A stretch of 64,000 bases of DNA from Bacteroidales bacterium (lineage in GTDB: Bacteria; Bacteroidota; Bacteroidia; Bacteroidales; UBA932), in assembly GCA_017415715.1 (NCBI GenBank), contig JAFQFD010000003.1, positions 62,001-126,000 of the forward strand. The letters are read 5' to 3'. Below, one piece after another: positions 1 to 7,279 of this stretch. The notes under the pieces are model-generated. The model was not told where the DNA came from and did no database searches. It worked only from the letters and a program-made list of their open reading frames with translations. The first letter of the stretch is position 1, and each line of letters begins with the position of its first letter. Position numbers and translations under genes: made by a program.

Positions 1-1
1 C

Positions 2-19
2 TTGACACATTTTTGTCAA
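2..19. promoter_or_regulatory. Short inverted repeat upstream of the TPR gene
   Basis: TTGACA and TGTCAA form a perfect 6-bp inverted repeat separated by 6 bases. It lies about 30 bases before a good Bacteroidota -7 box, so it could be an operator. It could equally be the tail of a hairpin belonging to whatever lies left of the window. Nothing in the sequence decides between these. Confidence 0.25.
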
Positions 20-48
20 AGTTGTGCATTTTTCACGAATTAGTATGC

Positions 49-56
49 TATTTTTG
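49..56 (+). promoter_or_regulatory. Bacteroidota -7 promoter box (TAnnTTTG) for the TPR gene
   Basis: TATTTTTG matches the TAnnTTTG consensus. No clear TTTG occurs 19-20 bases upstream. The position predicts a transcript start around base 62, which would exclude the longer in-frame start at base 13 and favours the ATG at 79. Confidence 0.45.
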
Positions 57-78
57 TATGTTTTATGTAATTTTGGAT

Positions 79-1785
79 ATGAATCATCTGTTGAGATACT
101 TCTTTATATACATATCAATTGTGCTTCTGGCCGTGCCTGCTATGGCGCAGGACAGCTCGAGGAGTCTGGAGAACATGGTCGTGATGGCGGTTGAGCGTCT
201 GAACGCCGGCGACAAGGAGTCGGCAGAGTCCATGCTGAAGGCGGTCCTCGAGAAGGACGACACCAACGACGCGGCATGGTACTACCTCTACCAGGTGGCG
301 CTCGCAGACCAGGAGATAGATCTTGCGGAAGCATATCTTACGAAAGCGAAGGACCTCGATCCCGACAACTTCTGGTACAGATACAGACTGGCTCAGATAT
401 ATTCTCATACATCCCGTCAGGAACTGGCCATAGACATGTACGAGAAGCTCCTGGAGGATTTTCCGAAAGAGAGCGACCTCTATTTCGACCTCGTCGAATT
501 CTATGCATCCCAGAAGGAATACCAGAAGGCCCTTGACACCATTAAGGAGATCGAGAATGTCATCGGAATGTCGGAGCCGATAGCTGTATACAGATTCAAT
601 CTGCTCAGGATAATGGAAAGGGAAGAGGAGGCGTTCGAGTCCCTGAGGGAATACAACAGCAAATATTCGTCTCCGTTTGTCCTTTCGACCCTCGGGGATT
701 ATGAGATGTCGATGTACAACGACTCCACAGCCCTGGCATACTACGACGAGGCTCTGGACATAGCTCCGGACTATTCTCCGGCGCTTCTTGGCAAAGCCGA
801 AACCTGCAGGGTGACAAGAAGATACGACGAATATTTTCCTGTGTTATATGAATATGTGGAAGGAAAAGGGGCTCCGGTCAAGGCAAAGGCAGACTATCTG
901 ATGGCGGTGCTTCAGAGGACCGATCCGAAGTTCCTGAGGACATTCCGCTCCCAGCTGGATACCGTCATGAACAAGACCGTCCAGGCTCATCCTAAGGACA
1001 GTACTGCGCTTCAGACAGCGGCCATATATTATTATTCTACAGACAGATATCCTGAAGCAGAGGTGCTTTTCCGTGAAAATGCCCAGACGCATCCGGAGAG
1101 TTTCGGAGCCAATGCCGACTATGTCGAATTCCTGATGTATGCGGAGTATTGGAAGGAGCTTTCGCAGGCGGGACGCGAGGCTTTCGAGCGTTTCCCGACC
1201 GAGACGGCGTTCCTGGAGATGGCCAGCGTCGGCGACTATAATCTGGACGACTACGACAAGGTGCTGGAAGTATGTGAAAAGGTGCTGGAGGTCGCCCCGG
1301 CAGACAGTTCCAAGACCCTCAGGGCATGGTCCACAATGGGAGATGCCTATCATAGTCTGGGCGAAACTAAAAAGGCATATAAGGCATATGACAAGGCATT
1401 GAAGATCAATCCGGACTATGTCTATGTGCTCAACAACTATGCATATTACCTCAGCGAAGAGGGACGGAAGCTCAAGAAGGCCCAGGCCATGAGCCTCAAG
1501 ACCATACAGGCGGAGCCGGACAATGCCACATACCTTGACACATACGGCTGGATCCTCTTCCTTCGCGGCAAGGCGGCGGAGGCCAAGCCGCACTTCAAGC
1601 ATGCAATGCTTTACGGCGGCAAGGACAGCCCGGTGATCCTGGACCATTACGCCGAAGTCCTCTACGCCCTTGGCGAGTATGAGCTGGCCGTGGTATATTG
1701 GAACATGGCCCTGCAGAAGAACAATGATGAGATTCCGGGACTGGAGGCCAAGGTCAAGGAACGCAAGTCCGCCATCAACAAATGA
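79..1785 (+). CDS. Secreted tetratricopeptide-repeat protein
   Basis: The predicted 568-residue protein starts with a hydrophobic signal sequence ending in a PAMAQ-type cleavage site, so it is exported to the periplasm or outer membrane. The rest is almost entirely helical TPR repeats, visible as recurring A-x-x-x-Y-x-x-A-L and D/N-P patterns; a well-formed run lies at roughly residues 430-560 (for example around KAYDKALKINPDY). TPR arrays are protein-binding scaffolds, and no catalytic domain is visible. An in-frame extension to base 13 exists, but the -7 box at 49-56 argues for the ATG at 79. The stop overlaps the start of the next gene (ATGA), so the two are probably co-transcribed and translationally coupled. 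That suggests a shared envelope role with the EnvC-like protein. The exact function is not known. Confidence 0.85.
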   Translation: MNHLLRYFFIYISIVLLAVPAMAQDSSRSLENMVVMAVERLNAGDKESAESMLKAVLEKDDTNDAAWYYLYQVALADQEIDLAEAYLTKAKDLDPDNFWYRYRLAQIYSHTSRQELAIDMYEKLLEDFPKESDLYFDLVEFYASQKEYQKALDTIKEIENVIGMSEPIAVYRFNLLRIMEREEEAFESLREYNSKYSSPFVLSTLGDYEMSMYNDSTALAYYDEALDIAPDYSPALLGKAETCRVTRRYDEYFPVLYEYVEGKGAPVKAKADYLMAVLQRTDPKFLRTFRSQLDTVMNKTVQAHPKDSTALQTAAIYYYSTDRYPEAEVLFRENAQTHPESFGANADYVEFLMYAEYWKELSQAGREAFERFPTETAFLEMASVGDYNLDDYDKVLEVCEKVLEVAPADSSKTLRAWSTMGDAYHSLGETKKAYKAYDKALKINPDYVYVLNNYAYYLSEEGRKLKKAQAMSLKTIQAEPDNATYLDTYGWILFLRGKAAEAKPHFKHAMLYGGKDSPVILDHYAEVLYALGEYELAVVYWNMALQKNNDEIPGLEAKVKERKSAINK

Positions 1786-2984
1786 CGTTTATGAAGAGAA
1801 TATACATATTGACAGTCACTCTGCTGCTGGCGCTCGCACCGCTCGCGGCGCAGGATGTGAGCAGGCAGGAGAGCCGCAAGGCCAAGCTTGAGCGCGAGAT
1901 TGAGCTGCTGGACAGGCAGATAGCCCAGAATGCGTCCAAGAGCTCCTCTCTGCTGGCAAGTCTGGAGCTGGTCAGAAAGAATATAGAGAACAGGAAGGCC
2001 CTGGTCAGAGAAAGCGACAGGGAGATAAGGAGATATAACGACAGTCTCTATCTCAAGCAGCTGCACATAAACCGTCTGAAGGCCCGCGTGGACACGCTCA
2101 CGGCGCATTATTCCCGTCTTGTGATGAGCGCATACAAGAACCGCGACGCCCGCGTATGGTATATGTATATCCTCGCCAGCGACGATCTCGGGCAGGCCTA
2201 CCGACGCTTCGGATATTTCAAGAACCTGTCTTCGAAGATGAAGGAGGAGGCGCAGAAGATCCGTGCGATGAAGGAGGAACTGGAAGGAGAGAGGGCGCGT
2301 CTGGCGCAGATGAAGAAGGATGCGGAGAAGGTCAAGGCCCAGAGGGTGAAGGAGCTGGAGTCGCTCCGCAAGGATGAGACGGCTTCTGCAAACATGGTCG
2401 CCCAGCTGAAGAAGGACCGCAAGAAGTATGAGAATCAGCTCAAGGCCAAGAAGAAGGAAGTCGAGGCTCTCAACCGTGAGATAAAGAGGATAATCGAAGA
2501 GGCCATGAAGCAGAAGGGCAAGCCTTCGTCCGGAAGCACAGGCCCTGCGAAGGATGATCCGGCAGCGATAGCACTTTCTGCTGAATTCTCTAAGAACAAG
2601 GGCAAGCTTCCGTGGCCGGTGAACGGCTCTATAGTAGGAAAGTTCGGTAAGCAGTTCCACCCTGTCTTCAAAAATCTGCAGCTGCCTGCAAACAATGGAG
2701 TAGACATCGCCGTGGCAAAGGGAGCAGAGGTGAAGGCCGTGTTTGACGGAGTCGTGAAGCAGGTGTTCGTCATGCCGGGATATAACCAGTGCGTCCTCGT
2801 GCAGCATGGAAAGAACTACTTCACATTCTACTGCAAGCTCGGCAGCGCAAAGGTGAAGGCAGGAAACAGAGTGTCGACAGGTGACGTGATCGGATCAGTG
2901 GAGACTCAGTCCGGAGCAAATTCATTCCACTTCGAACTCTGGAAAGACAACGTACCTCAAAACCCCGAAAATTGGCTCAGGTGA
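1782..2984 (+). CDS. EnvC-like coiled-coil protein with a degenerate M23 (LytM) domain
   Basis: The 400-residue protein has a signal peptide, a long Lys/Glu/Arg-rich coiled coil (about residues 25-240) and a C-terminal LytM/M23 domain (about 274-400). Active M23 peptidases bind zinc through HxGxD and HxH and use a further His in YxHL. Here the corresponding positions read N304-x-G-x-D308, S381-x-H383 and YCKL with Lys352, so several zinc and catalytic histidines are missing. This is the pattern of EnvC/NlpD-type proteins, which activate cell-wall amidases rather than cut peptidoglycan themselves. An activator role in daughter-cell separation is therefore inferred. The ATG overlaps the upstream TPR stop; a second in-frame ATG three codons on (1791) precedes a cleaner signal peptide and may be the true start. 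Confidence 0.85.
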   Translation: MTFMKRIYILTVTLLLALAPLAAQDVSRQESRKAKLEREIELLDRQIAQNASKSSSLLASLELVRKNIENRKALVRESDREIRRYNDSLYLKQLHINRLKARVDTLTAHYSRLVMSAYKNRDARVWYMYILASDDLGQAYRRFGYFKNLSSKMKEEAQKIRAMKEELEGERARLAQMKKDAEKVKAQRVKELESLRKDETASANMVAQLKKDRKKYENQLKAKKKEVEALNREIKRIIEEAMKQKGKPSSGSTGPAKDDPAAIALSAEFSKNKGKLPWPVNGSIVGKFGKQFHPVFKNLQLPANNGVDIAVAKGAEVKAVFDGVVKQVFVMPGYNQCVLVQHGKNYFTFYCKLGSAKVKAGNRVSTGDVIGSVETQSGANSFHFELWKDNVPQNPENWLR

Positions 2985-2991
2985 CGTTCCA

Positions 2992-3039
2992 GTCATTCCG
3001 ACTGGACGTCCCTGTCATTCCGACTGAAACGGAGGAATC
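2992..3039 (+). repeat. Dispersed GTCATTCCGA-type repeat (two partial copies)
   Basis: GTCATTCCGACTG occurs at 2992-3004 and again at 3014-3026. The first copy forms a small hairpin with its flanks (CCAGTC...GACTGG). The second continues to GGAGGAATC, the usual end of this repeat family. It fills the gap between the EnvC-like gene and the epimerase gene. Related copies are at 4211-4244, 12965-13093 and 56770-56794. Confidence 0.6.
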
Positions 3040-3049
3040 TATATAATAT

Positions 3050-4255
3050 ATGAAGAAGACAGTATTTCTGACCGGAGCCACCGGCAACATGGGCTGGGCA
3101 GGCTTCCAGGAACTTTACAAGAAAGGAAAATTCAACATCAGGCTCCTTGCGCGTGACAGCAGGAAGAACCATAAGATGCTTGACAGATATGCCTCAGACC
3201 CGTCTGTGACGGTGATCTGGGGTGACCTCACAAGATATGAGGACGTGCTTGAAGGCGTAAAGGGATCGGACTATGTCCTCCATGTCGGAGGAATGGTCTC
3301 TCCTGCAGCAGATTATTATCCGGAAAAGACCCTCAAGGTCAATGTGACCGCCGCTGAAAATGTCGTGAAGGCAGTCCTCGCTCAGCCGGACAAGGACGAC
3401 ATGAGAGTCGTATACATAGGCTCGGTTGCCCAATATGGCGACAGGAACTATCCTCGTCATTGGGGCGATGTCAACGAACCGCAGACTCCGGCTAAATATG
3501 ACATGTACGCCCTCTCGAAGATACGCTCTGAAGAGGTGTTCGCCAAGGCCGGATTCAAGCGCTGGGTATCGCTCAGGCAGTCCGGCATCCTGTATCCGGG
3601 CATCCTCAAGGTCGTGAACCCGACCGCCTTCCACGTGCCGGTGGCAGGCGTTCTGGAGTGGGCGACCATAGAGGATTCAGGCCGTCTGCTCGCACAGGTG
3701 TGCGAAGACTGGGTGCCTGAGGAGTTCTGGAACAGATGCTACAACATAAGCAGCGGAGAGCAGTATCGCATGACCAACTATGAGTTCGAGTCCCGTCTTC
3801 TGGACGGCCTCGGCCTGCCGGGACCCGAGAAGGTCTTCGAGCCGCAGTGGTTTGCGCTTCAGAACTTCCATGGAATGTGGTATACAGATGCTGATGATCT
3901 GGAGAATTATCTTCATTTCCGCGCGAACACGCCTATCGATGAATACTTCGCGACAATGAAGTCAAAGCTCCCATGGTTCTATTCGCTCGCATTCCTGGCA
4001 CCGGCCTGGGCGGTGAAGATGTTCATGAAGCCGTATGCATTCGAGAAAGGCATGGGCACCCAGTGGTGGGTGGAGCACGATCAGGAGAAATTCCTGGCCT
4101 ACTACGGCTCCCGTGAGGCCTACGAAGCCATAAAATCATGGGACGACGTCCGCCCCCAGCCCCTCGAAAAGAATCTGGAGAAAGCTATTGCCAAAGGCGA
4201 AGTCGGCCCTGTCATTTCGAGCGAGCATAGCGAGTCGAGAAATCCGTACAAATGA
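3050..4255 (+). CDS. NAD(P)-dependent epimerase/dehydratase-type SDR protein
   Basis: The N-terminus carries the Rossmann dinucleotide-binding motif TGATGNMG (Gly9, Gly12, Gly15), followed by a conserved Asp in the GDL loop and, near residue 155, YALSK, the Y-x-x-x-K catalytic pair of extended short-chain dehydrogenases. At 401 residues it is longer than typical sugar epimerases (about 310-340); the extra C-terminal region (after about 290) has no motif I recognise. The substrate could be a nucleotide sugar or a hydroxylated lipid or terpenoid and cannot be named. The last 15 or so codons are made of a dispersed DNA repeat, so the true ancestral C-terminus was probably shorter. The stop overlaps the nrdG start. 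Confidence 0.75.
   Translation: MKKTVFLTGATGNMGWAGFQELYKKGKFNIRLLARDSRKNHKMLDRYASDPSVTVIWGDLTRYEDVLEGVKGSDYVLHVGGMVSPAADYYPEKTLKVNVTAAENVVKAVLAQPDKDDMRVVYIGSVAQYGDRNYPRHWGDVNEPQTPAKYDMYALSKIRSEEVFAKAGFKRWVSLRQSGILYPGILKVVNPTAFHVPVAGVLEWATIEDSGRLLAQVCEDWVPEEFWNRCYNISSGEQYRMTNYEFESRLLDGLGLPGPEKVFEPQWFALQNFHGMWYTDADDLENYLHFRANTPIDEYFATMKSKLPWFYSLAFLAPAWAVKMFMKPYAFEKGMGTQWWVEHDQEKFLAYYGSREAYEAIKSWDDVRPQPLEKNLEKAIAKGEVGPVISSEHSESRNPYK
4211..4244 (+). repeat. Dispersed repeat forming the 3' end of the epimerase gene
   Basis: The segment begins GTCATTTCGAGCGAGC and ends GAGTCGAGAAATC, with inverted arms TTTCGA/TCGAAA-like in character. It belongs to the same family as 2992-3039 and 56770-56794. It is translated as the final residues of the epimerase-like protein (VISSEHSESRNP) and ends 8 bases before the nrdG start codon. 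Confidence 0.6.
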
Positions 4256-4764
4256 AACTGAAAATATTAGACATACTCGAAGAAACCATGGCCGACGGCC
4301 CCGGCTTCCGCACATCCATCTACTGTGCGGGCTGCGCCCATCGTTGCCCGGGCTGCCACAACCCGCAGTCCTGGGACTTCGCGGGCGGCCGCGAGGTGTC
4401 GGTCGAAGAACTTCTTGAGGTGGTCAAGGCAGACGAATTCTCCAATGTGACATTTTCGGGCGGCGACCCTCTCTATCAGGTCGAGGGATTCACCGAACTG
4501 GCCCGCAGGATCAAGGAGGAGACCGGCAAGAACATATGGTGCTACACCGGCTTCACATACGAAGAAATCCTCGCCGATGAGCGTCTGAGGCAGATTCTTC
4601 CATATATAGACACATTGGTGGACGGCCCGTTCGTCGAGGCTCTCCGTGATCCGGACCTGCACTTCCGCGGCAGCTCCAACCAGCGCATCATCCACCTCAC
4701 CGGGCAGGAAGACGCTCCGGTCGCCGGAACGGTCCCTGTTGTTCTTACAAGTAAAATTTCTTAA
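4252..4764 (+). CDS. nrdG: Anaerobic ribonucleotide reductase activating protein (radical SAM)
   Basis: The 170-residue protein has the NrdG signature: near residues 26-37 the cysteine cluster C-x3-C-x3-C-x2-C lies in the family-typical context YCAGCAHRCPGCHNP, and FSGGDPLYQ near residue 64 matches the SAM-binding GGE/GGD motif. NrdG uses a [4Fe-4S] cluster and S-adenosylmethionine to put a glycyl radical on the class III reductase NrdD, needed for anaerobic dNTP synthesis. No nrdD is in the window, whereas many genomes place it next door. The ATG overlaps the preceding stop codon, and the stop codon overlaps the lgt promoter. Confidence 0.92.
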   Translation: MKLKILDILEETMADGPGFRTSIYCAGCAHRCPGCHNPQSWDFAGGREVSVEELLEVVKADEFSNVTFSGGDPLYQVEGFTELARRIKEETGKNIWCYTGFTYEEILADERLRQILPYIDTLVDGPFVEALRDPDLHFRGSSNQRIIHLTGQEDAPVAGTVPVVLTSKIS

Positions 4765-4769
4765 CTTTG
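4739..4769 (+). promoter_or_regulatory. Bacteroidota-type promoter of lgt
   Basis: TTG at 4739-4741 and TAACTTTG at 4762-4769 are separated by 20 bases, a good fit to the -33/-7 consensus. The -7 box overlaps the nrdG stop codon. The start codon of lgt lies 21 bases downstream. Confidence 0.7.
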
Positions 4770-4790
4770 CAGCCCTAAACAATAAACGAC

Positions 4791-5672
4791 ATGTTTGAGA
4801 TATTGGCCATAAACTGGAACATGAACCCTGAGATCTTCAGCATCGGTGCTCTTTCTCTCAGGTGGTATTCTGTTCTTTTCATTTCGGGATTCATCCTCGG
4901 ATGGTTCATCTTCAAGTGGTTCTTCCAGAGGGAAGGAGTGCCTGTCACTCTTCTTGACCCTCTTCTTTATACGCTCCTGATAGGTACGATCGTGGGCGCC
5001 CGCCTGGGGCACTGCCTCTTCTATCAGCCGGATTACTATCTCGGCAGCTGGCAGGGATTCTGGGAGATATTCATGCCGTGGAAGGGCGGACTCGCCAGCC
5101 ATGGAGGAACTATTGCATTGTTTATCGCAATGTGGTGGTTTGCAAGACATTATGGCAGGAAGTACGACTTTGATTTCGTATGGATTCTTGACCATCTTGC
5201 AATCGCCGTGTGCTTTGCCGCGACATTCATCCGCCTCGGCAACCTCTGCAATTCGGAGATCTATGGAGATGTCACAAACCTCCCTTGGGGTTTCGTCTTC
5301 GAGCTTCGCGGAGAGACTCTGCCGAAGCATCCGACCCAGCTTTACGAGGCTCTCAGCTACTTCCTGCTGGGAGTATTCCAGATACTCATGTATAAATACA
5401 GGCTTGACAAGCTCTACAGGGGATTCTTCATCGGAACATTCTTCATCGGATGCTTCGGAATGCGCTTCCTCATCGAGTTCATCAAGGAGCCGCAGGTGGG
5501 ATTCGAGCAGGATATGGTCCTGAACATGGGACAGTGGCTCAGCATCCCGTTCGTGCTTCTGGGCATTGGATTCCTTGTATACAGCTACATCAAGAAACAG
5601 CCGGCAAGGATAGTCCATCCTGTAAAGCCTAAGGCTGCTCCTACTCATTACGCCAAAAGTCTGAGCAAATGA
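4791..5672 (+). CDS. lgt: Prolipoprotein diacylglyceryl transferase
   Basis: This 293-residue inner-membrane protein has about seven hydrophobic segments. It shows the Lgt signature region GTIVGARLGHCLFYQPDYY and the following WKGGLASHGG segment, plus R-x-GN (FIRLGNLCNSEIYG), all hallmarks of the family. Lgt moves a diacylglyceryl group from phosphatidylglycerol onto the lipobox cysteine of prolipoproteins, the first step in making the many lipoproteins encoded in this window. Length is normal. It has its own promoter, and its stop overlaps the start of the next gene (ATGA), implying a two-gene unit. Confidence 0.95.
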   Translation: MFEILAINWNMNPEIFSIGALSLRWYSVLFISGFILGWFIFKWFFQREGVPVTLLDPLLYTLLIGTIVGARLGHCLFYQPDYYLGSWQGFWEIFMPWKGGLASHGGTIALFIAMWWFARHYGRKYDFDFVWILDHLAIAVCFAATFIRLGNLCNSEIYGDVTNLPWGFVFELRGETLPKHPTQLYEALSYFLLGVFQILMYKYRLDKLYRGFFIGTFFIGCFGMRFLIEFIKEPQVGFEQDMVLNMGQWLSIPFVLLGIGFLVYSYIKKQPARIVHPVKPKAAPTHYAKSLSK

Positions 5673-6205
5673 TAGAAAATCCACGCATCGCCGAGGTCCT
5701 TGCCTTCCTTGAGAAGCACGGCCTCGGCTATGAGCTTCATACCCATCCGCCTCTTCCTACCATAGAGCTTGCTCTGGAATATTGGAAGGATATCGATTCA
5801 GTACACTGCAAGAACCTGTTCTTCCGCAACCACAAGGGCAACAGACATTATCTGGTGGTGTTCGAGTGCCATAAGGAGCTTGCCATCCATTCGCTGGAGC
5901 ACATGCTCAGGCAGGGCAAACTGTCGTTTGCCTCGGCCGAGCGCATGGAGCGCTGCCTTGGCCTTCTGCCCGGCTCCGTGTCACCTCTTGGACTGATACA
6001 TGATCCTTATACAGAGGAACTTACAAAGGAACATTTCCCTAACGGACACAGGGTGAAGCTCTTTCTGGACTCTGACCTGCAGACCGCAGAGAAGATCAGC
6101 TTCCATCCTTGTGACAACACTGCCAGCGTGGTGCTCTCCAATGCCGATTTCAGACGCTTCCTTGAGATCTGGGGAGGCGAGTATGAGTGGCTTAACGTAG
6201 AGTAA
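5669..6205 (+). CDS. YbaK/ProX-type aminoacyl-tRNA deacylase
   Basis: The 178-residue single-domain protein matches the prolyl-tRNA editing (YbaK/ProX) fold: HTHPPLPTIELAL near residues 24-36, KNLFFRNHKGNRHYLVV near 50-65, a G-x-VSPLGL motif near 110-116 and HPCDNTASVVLS near the C-terminus. Family members hydrolyse mischarged tRNA such as Ala-tRNAPro or Cys-tRNAPro in trans. Which amino acid and tRNA this one edits cannot be told from sequence. It is translationally coupled to lgt. Its 3' end overlaps the convergent AraC gene by 14 bases. Confidence 0.85.
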   Translation: MIENPRIAEVLAFLEKHGLGYELHTHPPLPTIELALEYWKDIDSVHCKNLFFRNHKGNRHYLVVFECHKELAIHSLEHMLRQGKLSFASAERMERCLGLLPGSVSPLGLIHDPYTEELTKEHFPNGHRVKLFLDSDLQTAEKISFHPCDNTASVVLSNADFRRFLEIWGGEYEWLNVE

Positions 6206-7127
6206 GCAGGGTCTTCTTGAGGTTTGTCCTGTATTTCATAGGGGACATGCCTGTGTGCTTCTTGAAGAACTTTCCGAATGACGACTGGTCGGAGAACGAC
6301 AGCTTCTCCGCGACCTGCTGGATCGTGAGATCCGGGTCGCGCAGCATCGTCGCCGCCAGCTCCGTCCTCATCGAAGCGATGACTGTCCCGACCGTCACCC
6401 TCATCTTCTCCTTGATAATCAGTGAAAGGTATTTCTTTGATATGCAGAGTTTCTCAGCATAGAATCCGACACTTGTCTCAGTCCTTGCATGCTGCATGAG
6501 CAGCTCTGCGAACTCCTTGAGGATGCCGTCTGCGCGACGCATTTCAGACTGGTGAGTCGGGGCTGACCTTCCGTATCTTTTCCAGACCATGTCGGCCATG
6601 TCGGTCAGCAGGATGTAGAAATAGGCATAGTTGATCTCCTCTGCGAACTGGTGGTCCTTGTTGGAGAGTGAGTCGATCATGTTGCTGATGTCCTTGCAGA
6701 GAATGTCCCTGTCCCTCTCGTTGATGATTTCCCCGCCGAGTCCGTGGTCGACCCTGAACTTGAAGTCGATAGGGAAAGGATTCCTGTTGCGGAAGATGTC
6801 CTCCACGACGCTCCTGTCTGTCGCCGTGACCATCGCGCGGAAGCCGTCATGGTACCGGATTTCATAGATGTCCGCCCATGTGGGGAGGTTTACATATGAG
6901 TTCCTGACGAAACTGAACCTCTCTCCGTTTATGACCATATCCATCTGACCCTCAATTATTATGATGACCAGATGGTATTTCGGCCTCCTCGGCTTTGGAT
7001 ATCTGATATGATCCTCACCCTCAATCTCGCAGGCGAAGATGTATTCGTCAATATAACCTACCCTTTTTACGCTTTTTTCTCCAAAAAGAATGGCCGGCTT
7101 GCCTGCTTTTGTCCTATTCTCGCTCAT
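6192..7127 (-). CDS. AraC-family transcriptional regulator
   Basis: The 311-residue protein has an N-terminal cupin-like sensor half (about residues 15-170) and a C-terminal double helix-turn-helix of the AraC/XylS type (about 205-305), including YAEKLCISKKYLSLIIK in the first HTH and VAEKLSFSDQSSFGKFFKK followed by GMSPMKYR in the second. It is transcribed away from the TolC-adaptor-RND operon, the usual arrangement for a local regulator. Its likely operator lies in the shared intergenic region and covers its own -33 box. The inducer is unknown but may be a toxic compound or bile-type ligand exported by the pump. Confidence 0.9.
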   Translation of the reverse strand: MSENRTKAGKPAILFGEKSVKRVGYIDEYIFACEIEGEDHIRYPKPRRPKYHLVIIIIEGQMDMVINGERFSFVRNSYVNLPTWADIYEIRYHDGFRAMVTATDRSVVEDIFRNRNPFPIDFKFRVDHGLGGEIINERDRDILCKDISNMIDSLSNKDHQFAEEINYAYFYILLTDMADMVWKRYGRSAPTHQSEMRRADGILKEFAELLMQHARTETSVGFYAEKLCISKKYLSLIIKEKMRVTVGTVIASMRTELAATMLRDPDLTIQQVAEKLSFSDQSSFGKFFKKHTGMSPMKYRTNLKKTLLTLR

Positions 7128-7146
7128 TATTTGTAAATTTGTCGCC

Positions 7147-7178
7147 CAAATATAAGGTTTTTGGAATTATGAACCAAA
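7147..7178 (-). promoter_or_regulatory. Promoter of the araC-type gene
   Basis: Read on the minus strand, TTTG (7178-7175) is followed after 20 bases by TATATTTG (7154-7147), an excellent match to the Bacteroidota -33/-7 pattern. The start codon is 19 bases further. The -33 element is embedded in the first of two GAACCAA direct repeats. Confidence 0.65.
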
Positions 7179-7201
7179 TCAATGGCATTTCGAACCAATG
7201 G
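7171..7201. promoter_or_regulatory. Probable AraC-family operator (direct repeats 21 bp apart)
   Basis: GAACCAA occurs at 7171-7177 and 7192-7198, exactly 21 bp start to start, and each is followed by an AATGG sequence at slightly different spacing. AraC-family dimers typically bind direct half-sites two helical turns apart. The first repeat overlaps the -33 box of the araC promoter, which would allow autoregulation. The site is about 80 bp before the efflux operon start codon, so it could also control that operon. Confidence 0.5.
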
Positions 7202-7279
7202 TAATTAGCCCGATGGTGCGAAATTTGCAGCCTGTTTGGCCCGTTTTGAAACAATAGTATTAGTGTATAATAAGAACAG

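Noticed and set aside
844..1647. A 267-codon minus-strand frame within the TPR gene
   Set aside because: It lies fully opposite a TPR reading frame and shows no recognisable domain.
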